Assembly (NCBI RefSeq): GCF_026151205.1
Contig: NC_087079.1
Coordinates: forward strand, 4,297,230 to 4,361,229
From: Bolinopsis microptera
Lineage: Eukaryota > Ctenophora > Tentaculata > Lobata > Bolinopsidae
Direction of reading: 5' to 3'
Length of the DNA: 64,000 nucleotides
In this document: in pieces, positions 30,433 to 43,213 of the stretch
How positions within the stretch are numbered: the stretch's first letter is position 1
Layout: each line of letters opens with the position of its first letter
Program-made: the position numbers and the translations under genes
The notes under the pieces: model-generated
Seen by the model: the letters and a program-made list of their open reading frames with translations, nothing else
What the model was told of the DNA's origin: nothing
The model's database searches: none

Positions 30433-32431
30433 TCACTGCCGCAGTTAAAAAGGGTAGGAGCATTTACCCGTTGAGTCAGAACCCGCATTAGGTGAGCAAT
30501 TCTATTCGGAGTGCCCTCACGTATCCAATGGTATCTTAAACAATAGTAATAGTATCTTAAACAATAATCAATAGAAATTAACCCTTAACACCACACCCGC
30601 CTATCATATTTGTGAACACGCATAACATTGTCGTATGGAAGTGTGAACTCTCTCTCTGCAGTCCAAACAGTGCCCCCTCCCCTAATGAGATTATAGTATA
30701 GACAGCGAATCTTACCCGGGTAACTCAATTACACTAATTATGCAGCTACATATATATATGCGAGCCCCGTAACTCTTACCGTTCTGCTCAAGCCATATTA
30801 TGTAACATTTGTGGTACAAAACCATCAATTAAACCACCTACCAACGACCGATTTAAAAAACCTTTATCATTTAACTTCGTCAGAGTATTGTCGGCACTTT
30901 ACCGAAAAAATCAGTCCCGCAACTCTTACCGTTTTCTTGATTAAGCCGCTCGGAAATTACAAACAGACAGACAGACACACATTCTGGGATTATAAGTTAG
31001 ATAACAATACCTGCGGTGTCGTTATTAACTACTGAAGCATAGTGTTATAGTAGCCATATCTTTTTGATTTATTTACGTCCCTTATTTGAAAAAGTTGGTG
31101 CAATTGTGCCCCCTTTTGCTCAGAATTACAGGGCTGTTCACTATCCCGGCTCAAGGTCAAAAGGAAATCGCGGCAAGTGCGGAATCGCGATATTCCCATT
31201 CTCCGCGACAAATTTGTTATTAGTGAGATTTGGAACAATGAGAACATTGATCAATTGTTAAGACAATTAATCTATATTATAACTTTATAACATACCTTGC
31301 GAACACAATATGGACAAAAACTCATGAGGGAATTTCTACGAACATAGTGATAGTGAAAAACTTATACAAAGGATGCCATAATGCTGGCAACATGCCGCAA
31401 CCTCTAAATAGCCACCTCTAACTCTAAGTCGTACACACAAACCAACTAGCAAGTTATTACCCTACGAACCAGTCTACCCCTAATTCATAATTCTATTCGT
31501 GCAAATATATTATTTTTCGTTGCGATTTTCGAGATTCTCGCCACGATTTTGCCTAGTTTGGCTTGTTGCGGCGCCGCGATTTTTGGCCTAAATAATCGCG
31601 ATTTTCTTTCGTCCTTGTCCCGGCTGCTCATTGTTTTCAATATTCAAATAGCTGCATAGACAACGACGAAAGGAAAATAATTTCAGTCTTTAAAATTAGA
31701 GTTTAACTTACAGTTTGATTGAAACTTTAATTAAAACTTTAAGGACAAACAAATATGTACTTGTGTAATTGTATATTCAATAAGTCAATTTTACTCTGGA
31801 TCTATAATGATACCGTCTTTAGCAAACTCATGACCTCAAACACTATACAAATCCAAAATGGAGTTTTTCGTTAATTCTAGAGGCGTTAGTGTTATTCAAC
31901 TTTTACAGTTGTTCGAGACACGTTTAATTTGCTATTGTATTACTATATTATGCTTAATACAACCAGCAAACTTTTAATGCCAATGGTGGCATTCGTCCTT
32001 TTAGTTAAAGGCATAAATTTATAAATGTATGAACTTCTTTCATTCAAATTTCTTATTGTTTCTGAATAGACTCAGTAAAGACAAATTCTAATGGAAATAA
32101 ATAGCTGAATAACGTATCGACATTTCTACGTCATACTCATATTCTCAAATCATTTGTTATATAGTAGTGTTGAAAGTATTATAAATGTATGAACTTCTTT
32201 AAGGATTGCTAAAATGAGACCTTTTAGCGGAACCCCTTAGTAGCCCTTAAAGTTAACTAAACTGAAACAAATGTCTCTTCTCCGCTTATAATTAAGATCA
32301 CAGATTGATCCCTCCTAAAAACAATCAATAAGATATGCTGGGACCAACTAATTCTAAAGAAATTTCACTTTGTACATACTGATCGTGTACGTACCGCGTG
32401 ACATTCGCCCATTGTTATTATTACAGTTCTG

Positions 32432-32466
32432 CCCGTATTTTAACAAATATTTGTTAAAATACCGGG
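32432..32466. other. Near-perfect palindrome of 35 bp
   Basis: CCCGTATTTTAACAAAT and its complement ATTTGTTAAAATACCGGG (one inserted C) abut almost without a loop. It may be the core of a small inverted-repeat element. Confidence 0.75.
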
Positions 32467-33281
32467 AGACAGTCACTATTTTTGCTTGATCTTTGAATGA
32501 TGACGTTTGACAGACTGAATACGATTTTTGTTTTAAACACATTCTTACTTTGTAAGAAAATGTTTCTGAGTATGTGCAAAGGTAGTCGCTACGTTTATGT
32601 ACATGTCGTTTATTTAGGACCATACTGATGGTGATTTTGCAAACTAATGTAGTTTAACGCATCAAATAACTTACAAGGTTAATGTGTTACTATTATACCG
32701 AGTTTCTTAATTGCATCGGTTAAGAATCAACTATTATTATTATTAACAATAATCAGCTATATTATCACTTTCGACCGTTTTCAATTCTTCATTCTGCTTT
32801 ACTACACCGTTGGCGTTTTAAATGATTCCTAAATATATTCTACCCTCGTTGAAAGTTTAGTGTCATCTGGCTAAGGGAAAATCAACTGCAAAGAGCAATG
32901 GACAATATAATCTGATTGGGCCAATCGTTTTCCGTAACCTCAACTGTGCCTTTCATTTGTTAATGTATTCAGTATTATCGAGTTTTTAACCAAAACTCAA
33001 AATTGGGTAGAGTGGAATGAGGCCCTTGTCTCCTTTTTCAAACAAAAGAAAATTATGACAAGTTAAATTACTGTTACCGTACCGAAACACAAAATCATAC
33101 CGAGAATGAAATCGGTCGATCGCTTTTCTCGTTCATAAATCATAATTGGAAATTTTGTAAGAATCTCACCATGATTAATTTGTATTCCTGTCATCTATAA
33201 CATCGAATTAGAATATTGTGAACTAAAACTAAACCTACTAAAGTTAAACGACTTTTGATGAGTCTTAAAAAAATTAAAAAT

Positions 33282-33990
33282 GAGTAAAAGGAGTAGAAGG
33301 GGTAGAAGGGGTAGAAGGGGTAGAAGGGGTAGAAGGGGTAGAAGGGGTAGAAGGGGTAGAAGGGGTAGAAGGGTAGAAGGGGTAGAAGGGGTAGAAGGGT
33401 TAGAAAGGGTAGAAGGGGTAGAAGGGGTAGAAGGGGTAGAAGGGGTAGAAGGGGTAGAAGGGGTAGAAGGGGTAGAAGGGTAGAAGGGGTAGAAGGGGTA
33501 GAAGTAGAAGGGGTAGAAGGGGTAGAAGGGGTAGAAGGGGTAGAAGGGGTTAGAAGGGGTAGAAGGGTAGAAGGGGTAGAAGGGGTAGAAGGGTAGAAGG
33601 GGTAGAAGGGTAGAAGGGGTAAGAAGGGTAGAAGGGGTAGAAGGGGTAGAAGGGGTAAAGGGTAGAATGGTAGAAGGGGTAGAAGGGTTAGAAGGGTAGA
33701 AGGGGTAGAAGGGGTAGAATGGTAGAAGGGGTAGAAGGGGTAGAAGGGGTAAAAGGGGTAGAAGGGGTAGAAGGGTAGAAGGGGTAAAAAAGGCAAAAGG
33801 GGTAGAAGGGGTAAAAAAGGTAAAAAAGGTAAAAGGGGTAGAAGGGGTAAAAAAGGTAAAGGGGGTAGAAGGGGTTAAAAAGGTAAAAGGGGTAGAAGCG
33901 GTAAAAAAGGTAAAAGGGGTAAAAGGGGTAAAAGGGGTAGAAGGGGTAAAAAAATAAAAAAGGTAAAAAAGGTAAAAAAGGTAGAATGGG
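33282..33990 (+). repeat. 9-bp G-rich minisatellite (GGGGTAGAA), about 75 copies, upstream of the arylsulfatase
   Basis: The array is nearly pure GGGGTAGAA to about 33780 and then degrades into GGGGTAAAAAAGG-like variants. The G strand has GGGG runs every nine bases with 5-base spacers, which suits G-quadruplex formation. It ends about 450 bp before the sulfatase ATG. Reading frames through it (PFYPFYP, PSTPST) are repeat artefacts. Confidence 0.95.
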
Positions 33991-34440
33991 TAACGGTTAT
34001 TCTTGCCAGCACTGTGATACTCTAATCGTGCTGATAAGTTAATTTGTTCAGGTTTATCCACTGCTAATGTTGCTCATAAATGTAATCGAACACGAGGTTG
34101 CGACCTTCTTCAATTTTTCTTTAATCGTCTGTGTTTGTAAATAACTATAAAGCGATATATTGAATCCATCAAATTCATTTCATGCCGTTTATAACAATCT
34201 TCTTTGCTGCTTAGATTACAAATGTTAATGATTTTGAGATCAAATGCTTGGTCAAAATTTGTATTTTCTAAGAATCGCCTTATCAGGATTGAACATTGAA
34301 AGACTGATCTCATTCGGATAACAGTACTACTTTATTTCTAGAAGCGCTATCAGATCATCAAATAGATTCCTCACCATCGCGCAGGAAATCCTTTATTGTG
34401 GGAAGCATGTGTCAAAACTAAACTAAGAAATTAGACAAAC

Positions 34441-37400
34441 ATGTCGAATATCACGGTGGTTGTCCTCATATTCCTTTTCCAAACATGCCTCACTGCTTCA
34501 ACCGCTCTCCGGCCACACATCTTGTTCATCATGGCAGACGATATCGGCTACCAGGACGCGGGTTTCAGAGGCAGCTTCATTGCCACCCCCAATATAGACG
34601 CGTTGGCCACTGAAGGGGTAATCCTGAATCACCATTACGTCATGCCCCAGTGTTCTCCCACCAGATCGGCCTTCATGACCGGTAGAAATGGTATTAAAAC
34701 TGGATCCTGGTACGGCAACATGAAGCCAGGACAGATAGGTGGCCTGGAGGATAGGACAATAGGGGAGATGATGCAGGAACATCAGTACAAGACCCATTTG
34801 GTGGGGAAGTGGCATCTTGGCATGTCCAGTCCAGATTATACCCCTGTCAACAGGGGGTTTGATACCTTCCTGGGCATGTACCTAGGCTCCGGCGACTACT
34901 TCAAACATCAGAACGGACGGGGTTTTGATATGAGGTTCAACTACCGGCAACCAGAAAACGGGCTCATAGTTGATAAGATTTTAAAAAGCTATGCAAATGT
35001 TCATAGCACGGAGATTTACACGAACAGAACGATTGACATTTTAGAACAGCATGTTAACCAATATGGCACGGGCAGTGAGGAACCTTTGTTTTTATTTTTA
35101 TCCTACCAAGCACCGCACGGACCTTACCAAGTCCCCGAAAGATATAGAGCCAACCTACCGCCATTTTTCGCAGACAAATCCAGCCAACTTAGAACATATG
35201 CAGGCATGGTAAACTTCATGGACGAAAGTATAGGGAGGATACACTCAACCCTGAACCAACTGAACCTGCTGGACAACACATTGATCGTGTTTACCAGTGA
35301 TAATGGAGCTATTTTAGACGGACCCGGTAGTAATTTCCCCCTCAGGGGTGGTAAGAAGGATTACTACGAGGGGGGCGTCAGGGCTCTGGCTTGGGTTAAT
35401 AGTCCTCTGTTGGATAAAACCGGATATATCAACAAACAGCTCCATCACATCTCTGATTGGTACCCAACGTTTGAGTTCTTAGCCACTGGAGTGGATAATA
35501 ATCCGGCAAGTGGCAGGCGGAAGAAAAAGAACAGAAATTCCTATTCCGCTATTGATGGGGTGAACATATGGGATTCAATTTCTGACAATTGGGCTTGCAG
35601 AGAAACAGTGAGTATAGAATTTGAAGATCTTTTTTCTTTTAATGATGATAACTGATGATTATTGTCGTTATTTGCAGCCATTCGGTTAATTATTATAATA
35701 TGGTAATTTTATTTTCCCTGGTTCGATTTTGGAAACCATTTTATTAAATTATTCGTTATGAGTTACCGCCGCCGGTTACCGCCGGTTACCGCGGCCCTGG
35801 TTATTCTTTAATTGTAACCCAATAATGCAACATGCTCCCTCGACTAGTGGCTACCATCAATATTCATTATCGGACCTAACAGTGAGAAATGTAAACAGCT
35901 CATGGTTGTTGACCGGTACTTACATAAGGGAACCTGTTAACCTGTTAAGAAACTTGGTGTAAGGTGCATGTGTATGTGTGTTGTGTGCGTCAGCATATTT
36001 GACGAAAATATGTCCTTATCTTGGTTCTATTTTAGAATTCTCAGAGGATTTCGAGGGCGAGGGGACCAGGAAGGATTTACAAAAAAACTTTGATCTCCAC
36101 TGTGTATTGCGCATCAGCAATTAGCATGGACATTTTCAACTTTGACTCATGTCAACTTTGCAACATGCACCAAGCGTTTTATTGTGCCTGCGGAACTGGA
36201 TAAAACCGGAGTGACCTAATGCATATTTTCGTGGTTTTTTATCTCTTTGATCTCTGAATATTTATAATATAACCGGCACCAATCAATCTCTACTCATTCA
36301 ATTTGCCACTCGCCCTCCTTCATCTTCTATTTCCCCATATCCTCTTCTCTAAGGGTCGCCACACCTCAGAGTCAGGGTCGCCACACCTCAGAGTTAGGGT
36401 CGCCACACCTCAGAGTTAGGGTCGCCACACCTCAGAGTCAGGGTCGCCACACCTCAGAGTTAGGGTCGCCACACCTCAGAGTCAGGGTCGCCACACCTCA
36501 GAGTCAGGGTCGCCACACCTCAGAGTCAGGATCGCCACACCTCAGAATCAGGGTCGCCACACCTCAGAGTTAGGGTCGTCACACCTCAGAGTTAGGGTCG
36601 CCACACCTCAGAGTTAGGGTCGTCACACCTCAGAGTCAGGGTCGCCACACCTCAGAGTTAGGGTCGCCACACCTCAGAGTTAGGGTCGCCACACCTCAGA
36701 GTTAGGGTCGTCACACCTCAGAGTCAGGGTCGCCACACCTCAGAGTTAGGGTCGCCACACCTCAGAGTTAGGGTCACCACACCTCAGAGTTAGGGTCGCC
36801 ACAACTCAGAGTTAGGGTCGCCACACCTCAGAGTTAGGGTCGTCACACCTCAGAGTTAGGGTCGCCACACTTCAGAGTTAGGGTCGCCACACCTCAGAGT
36901 TAGGGTCGCCACACCTCAGAGTTAGGGTCGCCACACCTCAGAGTTAGGGTCGCCACACCTCAGAGTTAGGGTCGCCACACCTCAGAGTTAGGGTCGCCAC
37001 ACCTCAGAGTTAGGGTCGCCACACCTCAGAGTTAGGGTCGCCACACCTCAGAGTTAGAGTCGCCACACCTCAGAGTTAGGGTCGCCACACCTCAGAGTTA
37101 GGGTCGCCACACCTCAGAGTTAGGGTCGCCACACCTCAGAGTTAGGGTCGCCACACCTCAGAGTTAGGGTCGCCACACCTCAGAGTTAGGGTCTCCACAC
37201 CTCAGAGTTAGAGTCACCTAACCTCAGAGTTAGGCCAAGTATCTACACAGTATCCTTTTTTGGACCACGCAGGTAAAGCCTCTGTAAAAAAGGAAACTGT
37301 TTGTATCGGACACATATCAGCTCATTTTTCTGTATATTCGATTCCTCGATTTTCCCCAAATTTACGGTAACATTTCAGGTGTTAATAAATATACAGCGAA

Positions 37401-40400
37401 CAGACATGTACAACTCGAACGCAAGGAGTACTAAACGTGATAAGATGACAGTACACAAAGAGGGGAGTAATCTGGCGAGACCTGAGAACGGCACGGAAAT
37501 AATAGCTGATAACACGGATGATGATGTCAATATTACGGAGGAGTCCGGAGATGGAGCCCGTGATACTTCTACAAGTGATACTGGAGAAGAGGCAAATGGT
37601 GGCAAGATGAGGGGGTCAGGGAAAGTGCCCCCTTTTAAAGATTTGGTGGTCTACATATGGAAATCATGGAAAATGATCATTGGTAAGTCGATAAATAATT
37701 TGTATCCCTTGTTTTTATGTTGGCAACTTAGTTATTTTCTCTTTTTTGTAAATCAAAATCTTTTAAATGATTAATATCTTTCGGTTAATCTTTATTGGCT
37801 TCAACAATACCTATGCAATTCAATAGTACCAACGATCATCACTGGCTACCTCACAATATAAGATAAGGTTCTGTGACACAATACAGTCCTTCTCAGATCT
37901 GATCGTTCTGCCGTTTAGTGACACAATACAGTCCCTTCTCAGATCTGATCGTTCTGCCGAGAGATTTTTGATTCAGTGGAAAAATTAAAAATGTGGAAAT
38001 TATGCAACTGTGACTGTGCTCAGCCAGTCATGAGATTTTAAGATTCTTGGAATACTTCATCATCCTAAAAATAAGTGCAGTAACTGTTACAAAGCAGTTA
38101 ACCGTTGACCAGTTATTGTTAGCGTCAACAGTAAATACGGGATACGGTAAATAGCATAAGCAAATTAAATTCTGAACAAATTAAGCAAACAAGATCAGTT
38201 CGTGTTGATGCGTTACTACAGTCCTTAATCTCCAACCCTTAATTAACGGGAACCCTTCATACTCCCACAATTATTGATAACTACCGGCCTGCTAGTATTA
38301 AGACAAATCGTTTGGCGTTGGTACAACTAAAACCCTGACTCAAGTCCAACCAGTGCAACCCTCTTACTTCAAAACTACGAGTTGATTACTTTGTGCCTCA
38401 TTTACCGCCCTATAGTTACCGCCCTAGTTACCACATAGAACGATCGTATCTCATAAACCAATAAGGCTGGTCATTGATTTTCAAACACTGAAATGGTGAC
38501 CGATCGTCTTCGGTCCCATGCATACTGCATAGCTCAGCAACCTGGTCAGATATTGTTATTAAAAAGGAACAAAATGATCCCTCAATTCCTACTGAATATG
38601 TGACTAGTACTAAAAATGTTAAATCTACTACACGTATTATTATCACATTTTTCCTTTATTCAATTGAAAACTTATCAGGAAACGAAAAATCAATCTACGC
38701 TGGCTGGAAGAACAAAAACGAGTGGACAATCTGGAACTCGGAGGGATACCGGAATGACTCCCTAGACGACACTGACAACAGAGTCATACTTTATGAACTT
38801 AGGACAGATCCCAGGGAAAAGAGGAATATAGCTTACAAATACCCTGGAATGGTCGATGAGATGATCAGCAGGTGAAATTCAAATATATTTCGTTATTATG
38901 AGAAACCTCAAAATGAGCTTATGTTATACATTATACATTATACATTATACATTATACACTATACATTATACATTATACATTATATGCTATATAGAATACG
39001 CCATTGTACGTGGGTCTATCTCCATAAATTTTAGCTGAACCTCAATTTCCCCAGGATCAACCGGAATCACTGGGCCGATGTGAAGCCAATATCCAAGTTC
39101 AAGTACAGCGGTCGAGGTATTTCCCAACAGTCGGTCTGGAGACCTTGGTTAAAATCAACAGATGGCAACGTCATGTACCGCCTTTATGACGAAATTATTA
39201 CTAAAACTGATGACGATGATACTGATTCAGGAAATACTGAAACTGATTCAGAAGATACTGAGTCAGGTGACACTGATGCAGGAGATGCTGAAATTGATTC
39301 AGAGGATGCTGAAATTGATTCAGAGGATGCTGAAATTGATTCAGAAGATACTGAAACTGATTCAGAAGATACTGAAATTGATTCAGAAGATGCTGAAATT
39401 GATTCAGAAGATACTGAAACTGATTCAGAAGATACTGAAATTGATTCAGGTTACACTGATTCAGGTGACACTGATTCAGGAAATACTGTTTCGGGTGACA
39501 CTTATTCGGCTGATAGTGAAATTGATTCAGAAGATGCTAAAATTTATTCAGAAGATGCTGAAATTTGTTCAGAAGATACTGAAATTGATTCAGGTAACAC
39601 TGATTCAGGTGATACTGATTCAGGAGATACTGTTTCAGGAGATACTGATGCAGGAGATGCTGAAATTGATTCAGAAGATGCTGAAATTGGTTCAGGAGAT
39701 ACTGAAACTGATTCAGAAGATACTGATTCAGGTGACACTTATGCAGGAGATGCTGAAATTGATTCAGAAGTTGCTGAAATTGATTCAGAAGATGCCGAAA
39801 TTGATTCAGAAGATACTGAAATTGATTCAGGTGACACTGATTCAGAAGCTGCTGAAATTGATTCAGGTGACACTGATTCAGGTGACACTGATTCAGGAAA
39901 TACTGTTTCGGGTGACACTTATTCGGCTGATAGTGAAATTGATTCAGAAGATGCTAAAATTTATTCAGAAGATGCTGAAATTTATTCAGAAGATACTGAA
40001 ATTGATTCAGGTAACACTGATTCAGGTGATACTGATTCAGGAGATACTGTTTCAGGAGATACTGATGCAGGAGATGCTGAAATTGATTCAGAAGATGCTG
40101 AAATTGGTTCAGGAGATACTGAAACTGATTCAGAAGATACTGATTCAGGTGACACTTATGCAGGAGATGCTGAAATTGATTCAGAAGTTGCTGAAATTGA
40201 TTCAGAAGATGCCGAAATTGATTCAGAAGATGCTGAAATTAATTCAGGAGATACTGTTTCGGGTGACACCCATTCGGGTGATAGTGAAACTGATTTAGAA
40301 GATACTGATTCAGGTGACACTGATGCAGGAGATGCTGAAATTGATTTAGAAGATGCTGAAATTGGTTCAGGAGATACCGAAACTGATTCAGAAGTTACTG

Positions 40401-42577
40401 ATTCAGGTGACACTGATGCAGGAGATGCTGAAATTGATTCAGAAGATGCTGAAATTGGTTCAGGAGATACTGAAACTGATTCAGAAGATACTGATTCAGG
40501 TGACACTTATGCAGGAGATGCTGAAATTGATTCAGAAGTTGCTGAAATTGATTCAGAAGTTGCTGAAATTGATTCAGAAGATACTGAAATTGATTCAGGT
40601 GACACTGATTCAGAAGCTGCTGAAATTGATTCAGGTGACACTGATTCAGAAGATGCTGAAATTAATTCAGGAGATACTGTTTCGGGTGACACCCATTCAG
40701 GTGATAGTGAAACTGATTTAGAAGATACTGATTCAGGTGACACTGATGCAGGAGATGCTGAAATTGATTTAGAAGATGCTGAAATTGGTTCAGGAGATAC
40801 CGAAACTGATTCAGAAGTTACTGATTCAGGTGACACTGATGCAGGAGATGCTGATTCAGGTGACACTGATGCAGGAGATGCTGAAATTAATTCAGAATAT
40901 ACTGTTTCGGGTGACACTGATGCAGGTGATAGTGAAACTGATTTAGAAGATACTGATTCAGGTGAAATTGATTTAAAAGATGCTGAAATTGATTCAGGAG
41001 ATACTGTTTCGGGTGACACTCATTCAGGTGATAGTGAAACTGATTTAGAAGATACTGATTCAGGTGAAATTGATTCAGAGGATGCTGAAATTGATTCAGA
41101 AGATGCTGAAATTGATTCAGAAGATGCTGAAATTAATTCAGGAGATACTGTTTCGGGTGACACCCATTCAGGTGATAGTGAAACTGATTCAGAAGATACT
41201 GATTCAGGTGACACTGATGCAGGAGATGCTGAAATTGATTTAAAAGATGCTGAAATGGGTTCAGGAGATACCGAAACTGATTCAGAAGTTACTGATTCAG
41301 GTGACACTGATGCAGGAGATGCTGATTCAGGTGACACTGATGCAGGATATGCTGATTCAGGTGACACTGATGCAGAAGATGCTGAAATTGATTCAGAGGA
41401 TGTTGAAATTGATTCAGAAGATGCTGAAATTGATTCAGAAGATACTGAAATTGATTCAGGTAACACTGATTCAGGTGACACTGATTCAGGAGATACTGTT
41501 TCAAGTGACAATTATTCAGGTGATAGTGACACTGATGCAGGAGATGCTGATCCAGGTGACACTGATGCAGGAGATGCTGAAATTGATTCAGAAGATGCTG
41601 AAATTGATTCAGAAGATGCTGAAATTTATTCAGAAGATACTGATTCAGGTGACACTGATGCAGGAGATGCGGAAATTTATTCAGAAGATGCTGAAATTGA
41701 TTCAGAAGATGCTGAAATTTATTCAGAAGATATTGAAATTGATTCAGGTGACACTGATTCAGGAGATGCTGAAATTGATTCAGAAGATGCTGAAATTTAT
41801 TCAGAAGATACTGATTCAGGTGACACTGATGCAGGAGATGCGGAAATTTATTCAGAAGATGTTGAAATTGATTCAGAAGATGCTGAAATTGATTCAGAAG
41901 ATACTGAAATTGATTCAGGTAACACTGATTCAGGTGACACTGATTCAGGAGATACTGTTTCAAGTGACAATTATTCAGGTGATAGTGACACTGATGCAGG
42001 AGATGCTGATCCAGGTGACACTGATGCAGGAGATGCTGAAATTGATTCAGAAGATGCTGAAATTGATTCAGAAGATGCTGAAATTTATTCAGAAGATACT
42101 GATTCAGGTGACACTGATGCAGGAGATGCGGAAATTTATTCAGAAGATGCTGAAATTGATTCAGAAGATGCTGAAATTTATTCAGAAGATATTGAAATTG
42201 ATTCAGGTGACACTGATTCAGGAGATGCTGAAATTGATTCAGAAGATGCTGAAATTTATTCAGAAGATACTGATTCAGGTGACACTGATGCAGGAGATGC
42301 GGAAATTTATTCAGAAGATGCTGAAATTGATTCAGAAGATGCTGAAATTTATTCAGAAGATATTGAAATTGATTCAGGTGACACTGATTCAGGAGATACT
42401 GTTTCGGGTGACACTTATTTTGGTGATAGTGAAACTGATTCAGGAGATTCTGTAACTGATGCAGGAGATACTGATTCAGGAGATATTCATTCAGATGGAA
42501 TATCTGATTTAGCACTAGGTGATATCGATACAGATAAAGATGAAACTGAAATGCATGAAACTATGCAAAGTTCATAG
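34441..42577 (+). CDS. Arylsulfatase B/I/J-like sulfatase with giant acidic repeat tail, 4 exons, about 1,728 residues
   Basis: Exons 34441-35607, 37379-37682, 38679-38871, 39055-42577 (TAG); phases 0, 1 and 2 match at the junctions. Residues 1-23 form a signal peptide (MSNITVVVLIFLFQTCLTAS), so the enzyme should enter the secretory path. PHILFIMADDIGYQDAGFRG holds the metal-binding Asp pair (33-34), CSPTRSAFMTGR the formylglycine Cys71 and its Arg, and GKWHLG the second signature. VWDSISDN...RETVLINI, WKMIIGNEKSIYAGW and VILYELRTDPREKRNIA match the C-terminal subdomain, and W-R-P-W near residue 586 marks the usual family end (about 530 residues). An acidic insert lies in exon 2. From about residue 600 the protein continues for ~1,120 residues of Asp/Glu/Ser/Thr/Ile/Gly/Ala units (DSGDT, DSEDAEI). 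Family role: hydrolysis of sulfate esters, for example on glycosaminoglycans. The tail's role is unknown. Confidence 0.88.
36355..37240 (+). repeat. 22-bp minisatellite, about 40 copies, in arylsulfatase intron 1
   Basis: The unit is GGGTCGCCACACCTCAGAGT plus TA (or CA). Most junctions contain TTAGGG. Variation is limited to a few bases (GTCGTC, GTCACC). It ends about 140 bp before exon 2. Confidence 0.95.
37873..37962 (+). repeat. 45-bp direct duplication in arylsulfatase intron 2
   Basis: GTGACACAATACAGTCC... TTCTCAGATCTGATCGTTCT GCCG occurs twice head to tail. Confidence 0.9.
38923..38985 (+). repeat. 7-bp tandem repeat (TATACAT) in arylsulfatase intron 3
   Basis: About nine copies starting some 50 bases after the exon 3 donor. 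Confidence 0.9.
39218..42500 (+). repeat. Coding 15/21-bp repeat (acidic tail of the arylsulfatase)
   Basis: Units of 15 bp (DSGDT-like) and 21 bp (DSEDAEI-like) alternate, organised in higher-order blocks: a string around GNTVSGDTYSADSEI repeats at about +420 bp and one around DTVSSDNYSGDSDT at about +459 bp. All lengths are multiples of three and no stop or frameshift occurs over 3.3 kb. Antisense and other frames are also open, purely because of the period. Confidence 0.95.
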
Positions 42578-43213
42578 ATGAGAATCGAAACTGGATTTTA
42601 CTAGGGTTTTATTACTTTCTAGACAATGTTTCATTGTCAAATGTCAATATAATATACAATTTAATTGGGAATTATAATTCAGACTGTTTAGTGTTATCTT
42701 ATAAGATAGTAAGGTAAAAAAACATTGTTTCGATGAAATGAACGTTTCAATATTACTTGATCTGTATTAAGGGGAAACCGTGCGCAAGTTTCATACACAA
42801 GTTAGGTAAAATTAAATTAATTACCTTATTAAGTTAATTAATTTAGGAGATACTGATTTAGGAGATACTGATTCAGGAGATACTCATTCAGATGGAATAT
42901 CTGATTTAGCACTAGGTGATATCGATACAGATAAAGATGAAACTGAAATGCATGAAACTATGCAAAGTTCATAGATGAGAATTGAAACTGGATTTTACTA
43001 GGGTTTTATTACTTTCTAGACAATGTTTAATTGTCAATAATATACAATTTAATTGGGAACTATAATTCAGACTGTTTAGTGTTATTTTATTAGATAGTAA
43101 GGGAAAAACCATTGTTTTGATGAAATGAACGTTTCAATATTACTTGATCTGTATTAAGGGGAAACCATGCGCAAGTTTCATGCACAAGTTAGGTAAAATT
43201 AAATTAATTACCT
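42464..43213 (+). repeat. Duplication of the arylsulfatase 3' end (stop codon and 3' UTR)
   Basis: 42464-42831 (last ~38 codons, TAG and about 250 bp of 3' flank) is copied at 42846-43213 with few changes. The second copy keeps an open end (ISDLALGDIDTDKDETEMHE ...) and stop but lies downstream of the first stop, so it is not expected to be translated. Confidence 0.9.

Larger units (their letters stand above)
26887..33281. other. Six-kb spacer, no gene recognised
   Basis: Between the 5' end of the DC-STAMP gene and the arylsulfatase. It holds probable 5' regulatory sequence of both genes, three copies of a short dispersed repeat, a remnant of the foldback element, a GC-rich hairpin and a palindrome (listed separately), plus an ACAGACAGACAGACAC run near 30965 of the kind seen in dispersed repeats. 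The short open frames (for example 27411-27626, 30811-31035, 31064-31261, 32354-32623) show no family motif or convincing splice structure. Confidence 0.4.

Noticed and set aside
33191..34061. Pro/Tyr/Phe/Ser repeat proteins on the minus strand and an Arg/Gly one on the plus strand
   Set aside because: Translations of the 9-bp minisatellite in different frames, without start context, splice sites or flanking domains.
39162..42515. Alternative-frame ORFs through the sulfatase tail (MLKLIQK..., SVSPESVS..., HLLNQFQ...)
   Set aside because: By-products of 15- and 21-bp periods; only the DSGDT/DSEDAEI frame continues the sulfatase exon.
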